This document shows, in pieces, positions 22,121-32,149 of a stretch of DNA of 37,378 nt. The stretch is from the NCBI GenBank assembly GCA_026260175.1, contig JAKCWW010005260.1:1-37378 (forward strand), in the 5' to 3' direction. Numbering within the stretch: position 1 is the first letter of the stretch; each line of letters begins with the position of its first letter. The position numbers and the translations under genes were made by a program. A model generated the notes under the pieces. The model was given only the letters and a program-made list of their open reading frames with translations, ran no database searches and was not told the DNA's origin. The stretch is from Reticulitermes lucifugus (taxonomy: Eukaryota; Arthropoda; Insecta; Blattodea; Rhinotermitidae).

Positions 22121-22252
22121 AAATATAACTTATATAATGTCCACTTTATCTTGTCCCTGAACCCGACAGTTATCATGAGCAGGCTTTCTATTCGATATAC
22201 GAGTACTTACCGTGCATAGGGACGCGATAAAATAAACACTGTGTATAATATG

Positions 22253-22554
22253 GTAAATGTAAAGCAATCCCATTACAGGCCTGGACAGGTCCTTGGGGGT
22301 TCCAGGAGGTTGAGGCTCCCAGATTTCTAGACAGTCGGCTCATGAAGGTGGTAAGGTTGTGAGCCCTAAGCACCGGCCGCCTTTACCCCCAGGAAATACT
22401 CCTTGTACTCATTTCTGTTAGAGGCTGAGTCGACCCCAGGACCATAGTGCAACCGAAAGGATTATGTCAAAGAAAAATTCCAATGACACCATAGAGAATC
22501 GAACCCGCGACCTTCTGGCTTGTAGCGCAGTGCCGCAACCAACTGTGCCACCCC
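22253..22554 (-). mobile_element. SINE family II, full length, with perfect target duplication
   Basis: It is flanked by an 11-bp perfect repeat, TGTATAATATG (22242-22252 and 22555-22565). The minus strand starts GGGTGGCACAGTTGGTTGCG (box A region), then has box B GGTCGCGGGTTCGATTC, with the body as at 5584. It lies about 160 bp upstream of gene 1 exon B, within the region where a branch point and acceptor context would lie. Confidence 0.93.
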
Positions 22555-22715
22555 TGTATAATATGTATTTGTTAAAGCCCCGAATAACTTTTTAAGTTTC
22601 AAGAGATATCGGGAGATATTTATTTCATTGGATTAGGCCTTTATAAACTCATATCCTGAACGATGTAACTTGATCATGACATGAAAGAAACAACAAGTGT
22701 TGTGCATTTTTGCAG

Positions 22716-22932
22716 CCCTGTGCCGCGGAATCGGCCTGCCTGCCCTCCAGGTCGCGCATCCAGAGGGTAAGCACGCTACACGGAATGCAGGAGGTGTCCG
22801 TAGTAGAAGAGTGTGGCTGTAGCCAGAAGCAGGAGCGCTGTTACCGGCATCCACACACCCTGCAGCTGCACCCTGGCACTCCATACGAAACGCAACTCGA
22901 CGTCGGCGCCTGCTCCGGGCGTTGTGATTCAG
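22716..22932 (+). CDS. Gene 1, exon B: end of cysteine module 1, start of module 2
   Basis: The acceptor is CATTTTTGCAG (ending 22715) and the donor is TCAG|GTGAGC (22933). The exon starts in phase 0, matching exon A, and ends in phase 1, matching exon C. It encodes PCAAESACLPSRSR, then EVSVVEECGCSQKQERCYR, then a His/Pro-rich PHTLQLHPGTPYE, then TQLDVGACSGRCDS. The seven cysteines and G/C-ending codons stand out against AT-rich flanks. It closes module 1 (ESxCxP, VEECxC, CYR) and opens module 2 (LDVGxCxxxC). Read-through of the donor would stop at 22956-22958. An extracellular, disulphide-bonded product is likely. The cystine-knot comparison is inference. Confidence 0.9.
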
Positions 22933-23274
22933 GTGAGCACAGAGACCCTACACCATAGTCAGTTCATCAGCCTTGAATTTGACTCGCATGTTAGACTGGA
23001 CAGCGAGTACAATGGTTCGACTGTCTCGGACGGAGGACAGCTTGTTTGAACGCGTGTCAAGTCGTCCGGATTACGTGCCCGAGCGAATTTATGTGTTCTT
23101 TCCTTTCTTCGTCGCATTCCATCTATCTGCCTTATCGACAGATGTGATGAGTGTTAATGTGCGGTGCAAAGCTATGGGTCTGTTTGCACGATGTGGGTAA
23201 GAGACCGGTCAGAAAATAAGTTTACAATTTCGGGTTATTTGTTTCCAACTCTAATGCGAACAGTTCACACTTCT
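22933..23274. other. Start of intron B-C, no repeat recognised
   Basis: This is moderately GC-rich intron following the exon B donor. An open frame continues from an alternative frame of exon B to about 23046, but it is not in the exon's coding frame. Confidence 0.45.
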
Positions 23275-23488
23275 TTCTTATTACTAAAAAGCCAAGTGCT
23301 TGCACATTCAAAGCATATAAGATATGTACATATGATATTTCTCCTACATGTTTCGGCTGTCGACCGCTATCATCGGGGAGTAACACCTAAAACTTATATA
23401 CTCGTAGTTTAAAACATAATGAAGCCGTTGCTTATGTATGTAAGTTAAGGTAACGTACATAGTTAAATAAAAGTAAATATATGTTTAG

Positions 23489-23767
23489 GGCCGTGCCATG
23501 GCTCAGGCGGTTAGTCGACGGCCTTTCACCGCGGAGGCACGTGTTCGATCCCGGGTCAGTCCATGTGGGTTTTGTGGTGGACAAATTGACACTGGGACAG
23601 GTTTTTCCCCGAGCACTTCGGTTTTCCCCTGTCAATTTATTTCCACCGGTGCTCCATTACTTGGAAAAACGAAAAAACTAATCATCATCATCACAGGTTT
23701 GCACAATAACCCTCAAAGCTGCGGTGCGTCCGTAGCATCTGCTGCGGGGCCCTTCACCACAAATAAA
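23489..23767 (+). mobile_element. SINE family IV inserted in a palindrome arm
   Basis: It is flanked by a 10-bp repeat, ATATGTTTAG (23479-23488 and 23768-23777). Box A (TGGCTCAGGCGGTTAGTCG) and box B (TGTTCGATCCC) are intact, and the body matches the 19724-19969 copy. It carries an extra A-rich piece with ATCATCATCATCACA not seen in that copy. Confidence 0.92.
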
Positions 23768-24287
23768 ATATGTTTAGCTTACAATTTGTTACAAGATTTT
23801 TCTGACCCCCCCTAAATATATAATTCGTAGATTTATTATAGTCTTGAGTTAAAGTGTTCTTGATTTAGAATGTATATATGAGGATAAACACTTTATGTCC
23901 TGGTAGGTGTTCTGCTCTTCTTCAAATTACAGAATATTCCACAGCGTCATGCATATACGTAGACATAGACTGTTGGATTGCGCAGCTGAGTTGCAAAACA
24001 GACTCCGCCTAGTGCATAATACACCATACAGGGACATGATCCACTGCGGACCGAAAGAAACTTAGACATTCTTATGTGAACAGTGCAACAGAGCTGCGCA
24101 ATCCAACAGCTTGATGTCCACGTATATACATAACGCTGTGCCTTGTTCTGCAATTTCGAAAAGAGTAGAATACCTACCAGGAACTGAAGTGCTTATCCTC
24201 ATATATACATTTTAAATCAAGAATATAATAAATCTACGAATTATACATTTAGGAGGTCCGAAAAACGTTGTAACAAACTTTTAAGCC

Positions 24288-24393
24288 AAGAGTCCTGGGC
24301 TCTTGACCCGTGAAGATGGGACCGACGCGTTGTCCCGAAATGTCGGTAAACAATTACCACACGACGCCGCGTAATATCTCAGAAAAGCGTAGA
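24288..24393. mobile_element. Family-A MITE portion inserted in the right palindrome arm
   Basis: CTTGACCCGTGAAGATGGGA, then GTTGTCCCGAAATGTCGGTA, then AACAATTACCACACGACGCC, then TAATATCTCAGAAAAGCG match the right arm of the family-A hairpin and the 20562-20682 copy. It interrupts the pairing between the palindrome's inner and outer arms. Confidence 0.75.
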
Positions 24394-24649
24394 TCTTAAT
24401 TTAGTTTAACTTACTTACATATATAAATAATTACTTCATTGGGTTTTAAACTATATAAGTTTTAGTTGTTATTCCCTGATGATGGCAGTCGACAGCCGAA
24501 ACCTGTAGGAGGAGAATCATGTGTATGTATCTTATATGATTTGTAATGCGCAAGCGGATGACTTTTTAATAATAGGGAATAGAATATGTTGCACGTAATG
24601 GAAAGTGTCAAAATAGTTCGCATTTGATTTTACTGCTGTCCCCCTACTC

Positions 24650-24900
24650 TTTATCCTATCGTGGGGCGAACCTTTCTATTACCTGTCGATTTGAACACGT
24701 GTCCTGTGTTATCAGCCATCGTGTCACAGCTGTTCCCACCTCGCGATTGTGTTTAAATCTGTGGCCGCCAAGAATTTGTTTCAGCGCTGGAGACAGGCGA
24801 TAATCGCTCAGTGATGAATTATCCTGACATAATCACAGTCATTGTAGGTTGTTTAGTTAGGAAGCTATACGCCACATAAACTTATTTTCGGACAGGCTGT
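24650..24900 (-). pseudogene. Mariner-like transposase C-terminal relic
   Basis: The minus strand reads SALKQILGGHRFKHNREVG and TAVTRWLITQDT, typical of the region following the last catalytic Asp in mariner-like transposases. The downstream block GCCACATAAACT(T/G)AT is shared with the relic at 20970-21345. It is too short and decayed to be active. A (TA)n run follows at about 24935-24952. Confidence 0.65.
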
Positions 24901-25101
24901 CATGTATTTTACCCGTGAAATTGGTTTAAAATATGTATATATATATATATTTATAAACGCTTACACATTTATTTGGATCTCTTGTTATTTCTTGCAAATT
25001 TAAGCTGGTCCAATTAAGTGTAACATTTCTTTCCGTAACGGTATATACAATTACGGATAGAATATACATTTCATAATTTCATTTGTAAGATATTGGGGTC
25101 A

Positions 25102-25236
25102 TTATTATATCTGACAAACAAAGGTTGCCACTTTTTGTCGCCTCGTTACCGTATTAACGTAGCCCACTCTTCGACAGCCGATAAGCGCGGAGGATAGCGG
25201 CGGGAAGTGACAAATGATAGTTGTCAGATAAAATAA
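25102..25236. mobile_element. MITE family D, copy 1
   Basis: The left end TTATTATATCTGACAA is inverted at the right as TTGTCAGATAAAATAA. The interior block GTATTAACGTAGCCCACTC is found inverted (GAGTGGGCTATGTTAATAC) in the copy at 31330-31473. It ends only about 55 bp before gene 1 exon C and so forms most of the sequence immediately upstream of that acceptor. Confidence 0.82.
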
Positions 25237-25290
25237 GGACCCTGTAGAACAGGCCATAGAGAAGTTACGTGTGTGTTGTGTGCTGTGCAG

Positions 25291-25475
25291 AGTCCGGCTG
25301 CAGGCCTGTCAAGAACAAAACAGTCAGTGTGCCGGGGCCCAACGGTGTCCAGTGTCACTCTGTAATTGAAGAGTGTTCATGCACTGGAGACTGCTATCGC
25401 ATGAGTTATCTGGAAACAGTGTATGACTACACAGAAGTTTCGGATAACGACACGGGATCTTCACCTGCCGTTATG
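25291..25475 (+). CDS. Gene 1, exon C: end of cysteine module 2
   Basis: The acceptor is TGCTGTGCAG (ending 25290) and the donor is ATG|GTAAGT (25476). The phase-1 start completes the codon left by exon B, and the exon ends in phase 0. It encodes ESGCRPVKNKTVSVPGPNG, then QCHSVIEECSCTGDCYR, then an acidic, Tyr-rich stretch YLETVYDYTEVSDNDTG. Five cysteines fit the ESxCxP, IEECxC, CYR pattern of module 1. Two N-glycosylation sequons (NKT, NDT) support a secreted product. The His/Pro-rich spacer and LDVG motif that would begin a third module are absent, so this looks close to the C-terminus. Confidence 0.9.
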
Positions 25476-26099
25476 GTAAGTTTCTGTATGTTCCTGTAAG
25501 AGCGAGTGGGTTCGAATTCCGGTAAATCTTGCTCCTTACTCTTTAAATACGGATGTTCCTGTAAAGAATACTATTAAATTCCGTTTCTACCTCACAGAAA
25601 ACATTGTAATTCCATTTCAAAGACCTGTCAGTTCATTGTTCTTATTATTTTTCTGGTCCACTTTATGGTACAGGATACTGTTGCCAAGTTGAATTTCATC
25701 ACGGACATGTTTAGACACGAAACGTTTTTTCCGGAGCCCCTAATAAAATTCTTACACCAGAAATAAATATGAATAACAATAATTAAAGGTTAAATAAGTA
25801 TCTGAGACCAACATATTGCTTAATTGCAATACTTCTAAATAAAGTCACATTTAATGTTAAGGAAAAATAAACCTTACAAATTAATACGAATTTACATAAC
25901 AAAGTACTCATATTAAAAGATAAGGTTATTTTATGTATTCTAGCATTCCTACAATTAATAAATATTTGGAAAAATAACAATTTTCAAATAAAAATAAAAA
26001 TTATGTTAAGCGTAATTTATTATATAAATAAGAGTTCAGATATCGTTCTTTCTTATTGTATTGAAGTGTCCGTACACAACTCTTAATTTTACTTTGCAG

Positions 26100-26132
26100 A
26101 AACGCGAAAACCCGTTGGGAATAATTGTCTAG
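26100..26132 (+). CDS. Gene 1, possible last coding exon D
   Basis: A fair acceptor (TTTTACTTTGCAG, ending 26099) opens a phase-0 frame, KRENPLGIIV, that stops at TAG 26130-26132. Exon C ends in phase 0, so the two join cleanly. With only ten codons, chance is a serious alternative. A polyadenylation-type AATAAA occurs later, at about 26882. If it is wrong, the true last exon lies elsewhere downstream. Confidence 0.35.
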   Translation, partial: KRENPLGIIV

Positions 26133-27195
26133 GTCATACTGCCTATTGGGTAATTTTGTGTAGCGAAATTAAATGTGTTTATTTTGAAAGTCAGGCAAAA
26201 CACACAAATATAGTCTGTGACCAAAACGCAGTGCCTTTAAATTTTAAAGAATGTATTGCATGTAGTGACCACTGTGCCTTTAAATATTACACACCGCTGC
26301 TCTGGTCTGAGCATTCGTGCTTCGTACCCCGTAGCGATAACTCCCATAATATGGAGAAAATATTCTTGAAGAAACTCAAAACCATCTATTAACCCGTTAA
26401 GTGAAGTAGATGATCTGAATAGTTGGTCTCTATAGAACTTTGGGGTCGTACCTCGCAGAGAATACACACTGTATATATTGTTATGGTAATGTAGAGAAAA
26501 TTAATTCTGATTAATCAGTTGAATCTCACAAATACTGCCTGTCTGGGTGAAATTTTAACTGATTTTTTGTTAAACCGGGAAGGATAGATATTATTATTAT
26601 TACCCATTAAAGGGTTAAAGTAACGATTCAGTGAATTGTCTCCCTTTGATTAATTATCTCGAAAGCCGTAACATGAATGTGAATTGGGCATAAACTCTGT
26701 GTTCCCTTCTTTTCTGCAGCTTTTGCTCGCAAATTTTTTCGTTCAACCAATATTGAACGAGTTGAGTTCGAGATGTTCGCACATATCCAGGTAGTTATTC
26801 TGATAAATATCGATTATTTCTTTCATATTTTAACCAAATTTTAAAGGACAGTTTTTATTAAAACCTTCCAATAAGAGGTTTAATAAAATTCTGTTTCAGC
26901 AGTTCTCGAATTCTTTGCATACCTACAGACAGACATAGCAAAAGTTACAGGCATATTTTTTGCAAACTTTAGTTGCGATCGTGCCAAAATATTTTAATGA
27001 CTCCGTTTTAAATGTGATGAAACTACTATTACTTCAGATGGCCTAGACATCGGATTCAAATCCCAGCTGAGAAGGTGCCTTCATACACTCGTATGTTAAC
27101 CCGCTTAACGTATGTGACGGAGAAGTTGCCTAGCAGGCACGGCGATGTGAACCAATACAGTTTACACTGTCCATGGAGCAGAAATCGGCAAAGAG
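26133..27195. other. Possible 3' UTR of gene 1 and intergenic DNA
   Basis: This is AT-rich. An open frame at 26156-26392 is cysteine-rich but cannot be joined in frame to exon C. A tRNA-like GGATTCAAATCCCA near 27052 hints at a decayed SINE. Confidence 0.45.
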
Positions 27196-27199
27196 AAAC

Positions 27200-27490
27200 T
27201 TATAGTCATTCAGCTAGTCAGTAAATACCTACTCCTTTATGAAGCCGGAAGTTTACAACTATTAGCCACTGGAGCCCTATCCTGAGCCAGATTAATCCAG
27301 TCCACACCCTCATACTCATAAGTGTATTTCTTTAATATCCATTCTAATATGGTCCATCCATCTGCGACCAGATCTTCGAAGCTGTCTCTGCCCATCCTGT
27401 TTTCTAAGTAAAACTCTGAATGTATTTCTCATCTCTTCCATGCTTGCTGCATGATCCGGCCAACTCAGTATTCCATGACTTTTTCGCCTC
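27200..27490 (-). pseudogene. LINE 3' end fragment
   Basis: Over short in-frame pieces the minus strand reads RRWMDHIRMDIKEIH-like sequence and then EYEGVDWINLAQDRAPV. This is the common LINE C-terminal pattern (R-W-DNI-MD--E, then DWI-LAQDR-W). GCTGCATGATCCGGCC at about 27447 is also found at about 15439. It is decayed and 5' truncated. Confidence 0.75.
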
Positions 27491-28020
27491 AATATTACAT
27501 GGTAAAAAGTATTTCCCCTTAAGTATTTTTATTTGTCTCCTGTTACTGCATCTAATTTAGGTCCAAATATGCTCACACACACTCAGTCTGTATTCACTTT
27601 GTAAAGATAAAGGAGAAGATTTGCATCGATACAAAACAACAGATGCATACAAAGAATATTCTATAATGCAAATGGTGAAATAAGTGACGATTATGAAAAA
27701 TGTTGCTCTTTCATTGCTGAATACTGGCCAGTTTTACTAGATAACAAACTAAGTAGTCTATTAACTACCCAGATAAATAAAAAGCCAACTAAAAACTAAT
27801 TGATCTTCATTTATCAACCAACAAACCAAGTGACTTGACTAACCAAATGAATGAATGACTGACTCAGTAAATAACAAACACTGTGGTGTAACATCTTTCT
27901 GATGCTCTTTATGGACACTGAGTTGTTAGGTTCTTAAAGGTTTATCACCATCATCATAATAGCCGGTCATTGAAGTGTGTCAAGAATACTTCTAGCCACT
28001 TTCTTATGGTGTTATGTATA
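27491..28020. other. No gene recognised
   Basis: This is AT-rich intergenic DNA. I see no coding-like segment or repeat beyond simple A/T runs. Confidence 0.5.
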
Positions 28021-28101
28021 TACAGGGTATACACAAAAGAATGGTGCGGTATTCATATAATATACATTGAAACCGCACCATTCTTTTGTGTATGCCCTGT
28101 A
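28021..28101. mobile_element. Mariner-end palindrome (mini-MITE, 81 bp)
   Basis: Two 30-base arms (28021-28050 and 28072-28101) are inverted copies with one mismatch. The outer ends are TACAGGG and CCCTGTA, and the core is CACAAAAGAATGGTGCGGT. The interior is only 21 bp. TATA flanks on both sides fit a TA target duplication. The element is little more than two terminal repeats back to back. Confidence 0.88.
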
Positions 28102-29074
28102 TATATATTTATATATGCGTATAAGGGCTTATGTATATCAGTTGATTGGTCTCTCCTGTTAACAGGAAATTGATGTTGGTCAATGTACGGGATTATGTTT
28201 CGGTGGACAGACACAGAAATGTCTGTATAGGGATCAGACAGATTCCAGTAAATGCCTGGCAAGTCTTTATGGCAAGCAGTCGTCGTGTACTCCAGCACGT
28301 TTTGAAGTATACCGATACACAACCAGGGATCACCAGATTAAGGAAATCATCTCCATCAAAGACTGCAAGTGCATGTGACAACCGGATGCTGAGAACAATT
28401 ATTCATACAGGAAAGGAAACAAACTAATTTATTTTGAATTTCAAAAATATGTTTTATGACTGAAAATGGATATAGCCCTGATAATTAGTAGATTTTTATA
28501 TTAAAAATACTCAGGGGTGACAGGGGTTTAAGAGCTCCAAATTCAGAAATTTATTGTGTGAAGTCATTTTATGTTTGCAAAAGGTAGTCCTTCTTATGCG
28601 GAGTACTTAGAAAATTTAGTGTTATATCTCAACCAAATGTTATAATAATTTTTGTTAAAAATATACACATTTAAATATTTGTACATGTAATCTTCAAAAT
28701 CGTTTATGCAATTTTACATCAACGTGACAACAAATCTACAAGTGCGTGTACACACAAAATACATTTTTTTTAGAAAGAAAATCTGATGCATATAATCAAG
28801 TCATATTTAATTAAGTAAACACTAATTATTAAATTATGAGATCATAGCCAGAATTAAAATATACATTTCAGTTAATTTATTTTACATTTACTTTACAAGG
28901 TTCTCATTTCTTCATAACATGCTCCTTATCTAGATATCTGAATTTGTTGACCCACATTCTCTTTCAAAGATTATCAGACTATTAACACACTGTCTACTAA
29001 ACCCAAATAGAATTTCTTCCAGAGTAGCATTTTTTTTCATAAAAATTGTAACTGGACATAGTTGAAATTTAAAA
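28102..29074. other. No gene recognised
   Basis: This is strongly AT-rich. A pair of overlapping frames at 28053-28427 covers a slightly more GC-balanced stretch, without a recognised domain. Confidence 0.45.
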
Positions 29075-29230
29075 TCTTCTGGAATGTGACACCGTTTCGA
29101 TTGGTGACTAGTTAGTGATGTTTTGGAGGAGGATCCTGCTGGCTCCATATTGAGAAAAATGGATGGCAGGAAGCTCGCCTAAAATGTTGGTGACTAATCA
29201 TCAATGAATATGGTGTCATATCTCAGCAGA
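29075..29230. mobile_element. Family-B MITE
   Basis: The left end TCTTCTGGAATGTGACACCG is inverted at the right as ATGGTGTCATATCTCAGCAGA. GGTGACTAGTTAG and GTTGGTGACTAATCATCAAT are further matched blocks. The minus-strand frame over it is a MITE shadow. Confidence 0.75.
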
Positions 29231-31329
29231 CTTTAATCTTCATCAGCAATGCTCTGAAAACGCAAATCATGCAAGAACTTACTTGTTAAAAAAAATTTAG
29301 TTACTGTGGGAAGACAAAAAATTCTTCTGCTTGTGGCATTAACTGTTCTTAAGAATGCTGACAAATGGGGAATAAATAATGTATTTTGTCAAATGAAAAT
29401 TAAATTTCCTGTTATCCGCAGGTGATGGATGAAAACAAATTTTAGGTGATGTGAAAACTAATAACATTTTGTTTTATAAATGTCAGTACATGGGTCTTAT
29501 TACTGAAATTAATTTAATCAAGAAGTACCTCTTATAGTTTTCCATTATTTTTTGTATTTACATGTGAAATATGCTGTATTACATACCATAATTTAATTAT
29601 AGTATTTGTTTAAGGAACTGAAGTTCTAAATATAGAGGTAACAATACAGTGGTTTAGCAACCATTAATACTACAATGCTTGTGAGTGATTCTACAAGTTC
29701 ATTACTATAAATACTGGCTGATTCAATGAAAATGCATGTACAAGAAACTATGTAGTATTTCTAAATTTAAAACTGTGTAACTTGTAACAATAAAGTTACT
29801 GAATATTTGTGTTATTAATTGAAACGAAGTCATGAAATGACAGGAATAAAATCGAACAGATATAATCAGATAATATTTTATTGAATTATGTAGCACAGAT
29901 TGTTCCTTATTATATCACTCAAGTTTTCCAAGTTCCAGATAAATTACAGCAGCGTATGTCACTTTTGCATCAGTCAATATTAGGCCTGTGCGTGGAAACT
30001 ATGTAAAGCCTGAGATGATAGACAATGCCCAAATTTTAATCATGATTATGTAAGGCCATTTATCATTCTTAAGTGTGTTTGTTATGTGTGTGGTTAAGAT
30101 TTTTTTGTGTGAGTGATGTATAACAGAGGCTAACAATGACCTCCTTGTAGGATAATGGAATCATCTAATTTGTCATCGAAAACAGTCTAAGAAATTTTAT
30201 ATTTTGTAATTTAGTTTTAATCAAAGTTTCAGACTTAGAGTGCTGTAGTTGAATTCACTTTCTTTGTCTTGCCATCAAAAATAGATGGGGTACAAATAAA
30301 TTATTTAGAATGATGTGTGAGAAGAAATTATTTACATAAAGCCTCCAGTAATGTGATCCACAAGTCCATAAGACTTTTCTATTTTCCTAAACTAACCCAT
30401 TTTAATGAAAATTTACAGTGGTGTGTTGACACTGTTTGTTTCAATTTTTGGTTATATTACCGTGTATGGTTTGCTGACTTCTTAAAAAATCGGTAATCTC
30501 TATCTTCATAGGGAAGTTATCCACAGCTGATGCTGTTCTCATACACGCACATGTCACTCAGAAACAATATGCCAAACAGGACATATGAATTTTCCAGAAC
30601 CCATTGACAAGGCTTACAAATATGACTTCCCTGTACTGTTAATTTCTCCATAACGCTGGCTAAACAGAACATGTCATTACCACAGAATGAAATCAGAAGA
30701 GTAACGAAAGTTAGTAAATCACAACCACAATTTTCAATTATGAGAATAAAATCCAACATAGACGTATAATAAAATATGCATCATTACCACTTGTAACAAC
30801 TCCAGAGATTTGTATTTAGTTTTCTTCTGTCTTTCATGGTGTAAGACAGTGTTTAACAACTGAGTGTCTGCAAGTTAAGTGGATTCTACTGCGTACAGCA
30901 TCAAGTCTTTTTGCTTTATGTTTCTCCTAACCTTAGTTTTATTGTCATTACTGCCAGGTAAATGAAGACATTTGTAGTAAATGTTTACACTAGTAAGGGT
31001 TTTTACATTATGTATATTTATTATCTATAAATATTCTAGCTTCAAATGTTACTTCAAATTGTGCCTAAGGGGTTCACATTCTGACATAGTTTTGGGATGT
31101 GGTCTGCAGAACTAGAGGGACTTTGTAAGTGGCCCATGGAATCTGAAAGTTTTAGAAATACCAATGCAAGATTAAGGCAGTTATCAAACATAGGATATTG
31201 CAACTAGTTGCTAACAGTCCCTCTGTTTGTAGGCTTTGTTAATTGAAATTCTAGTTCTTCTGATATTTTCAATAAATCATAAAATCCCCGTCTCATTTGA
31301 TCTGAAAAGAGATTTTACTAGTAGTGTCA
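29231..31329. other. Gene-free AT-rich stretch
   Basis: Two kilobases of AT-rich DNA contain no recognisable SINE, MITE or coding exon, in contrast to the crowded gene 1 introns. The frame at 30517-30759 (minus) has no domain and weak coding character. Confidence 0.5.
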
Positions 31330-31473
31330 TTACTTTATATGACAACTATCATTTGTGACCTTCAGCCACTATTCCCCTGTGTGTTTGTTTGTGTGTGGTG
31401 AGCTGAGTGGGCTATGTTAATACAATAAGCAAGCCAACAGTGAGTGGCAACTGATAGTTGTCAGATAAAATAA
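31330..31473. mobile_element. MITE family D, copy 2 (opposite orientation)
   Basis: The left end TTACTTTATATGACAACTAT is inverted at the right as ATAGTTGTCAGATAAAATAA. The interior GAGTGGGCTATGTTAATAC is the inverse of the block in copy 1 at 25102-25236. The two copies diverge mainly in the spacer. Confidence 0.82.
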
Positions 31474-32149
31474 CCCTATACTATCATATATTTTTAAATT
31501 GCTTCATTGTGGTTCCCCAGGACAGTACTGCCACAGGCATAACTTGGCTAATAACATTGGGGTGAGGGGGCAAAATCGACCGTGGTTATTTGGAACTTAA
31601 TTTATGAAGGAGTCGAGTTAGAATAGTAGGAATGATTCATTTGAACACAGATTTCTAATTTTTTTGTGTTTTTACACCACCCAAATAATCGTTTAGAAAA
31701 TATTTATATTTATTTATATGCCCCTCTTCAATTCAGTAGTATAAAAACTGCTCTTAGGTACAAAAAATATTGGAGGCACTTGCACACCCCAAGTTAGGCC
31801 TATGCCTACTGCGTACATAGTAGAGTCCAATTCTGTTGCTATGTTACTGCTATCTCGTCTAAGCAGTATGTTTGTGGACACCCAATTGGAATGCCTTGAA
31901 ACGTTAGTATTAATATATTAGCACAGTTATAGGCATGAAAAGGCCACATATTACTGTAACTTTTAACGTCTTTCTGTGCATCTTGTATTAATGAATCAAT
32001 ATACTGTAACTTCAGGGAGTTTTGTCAGTCATTTTAAGATGCACATTCTAAATATTTTTACACACTTGTACAAAACGAGAGGAGTTTGATTTTGAGGCCT
32101 TAGCATACCCAACAAAAAATTAAATCAAGGGGAGCAGCCCATATTTATG
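31474..32149. other. No gene recognised upstream of the CpG-rich block
   Basis: This is AT-rich intergenic DNA between the family-D MITE and the probable promoter of gene 2. I see no TATA-box placement I would trust. Confidence 0.4.

Larger units (their letters stand above)
1931..22715 (+). other. Gene 1 intron between exons A and B (20.8 kb)
   Basis: It begins GTAAGC and ends TTTTTGCAG. Both flanking exons are phase 0, so they join directly, but a further phase-0/phase-0 exon inside cannot be excluded. Most of the recognisable content is transposable-element sequence: SINEs, MITEs, LINE and mariner relics and a minisatellite, annotated separately. The last insertion, a SINE at 22253-22554, sits only about 160 bp before exon B. 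Confidence 0.75.
23275..24579. mobile_element. 1.3-kb imperfect palindrome (family C) with nested insertions
   Basis: The outer arms pair: CTCCTACATGTTTCGGCTGT at 23342 with ACAGCCGAAACCTGTAGGAG near 24500, plus about 190 bp around them. The inner arms pair as well: TTGGATTGCGCAGCTGAGTT at 23974-23993 against the inverse at 24085-24106, extending over about 220 bp each. The central loop is about 90 bp (23995-24084). The left arm is split by a SINE (23489-23767) and the right arm by a family-A MITE (24288-24393). Neither insertion has a counterpart on the other side, so both came later. There is no coding capacity. Confidence 0.82.

Noticed and set aside
22813..23049. Alternative frame of exon B continuing into the intron
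   Set aside because: It is out of frame with the cysteine modules, and the GTGAGC donor at 22933 with the phase match to exon C explains the exon end better.
26156..26392. Cysteine-rich open frame just after putative exon D, possibly a further gene 1 exon
   Set aside because: The only nearby acceptor (GTGTAG at 26163) would need a phase-2 partner, while exon C ends in phase 0. Joined in phase 0 it stops within three codons. Flanking composition is non-coding.
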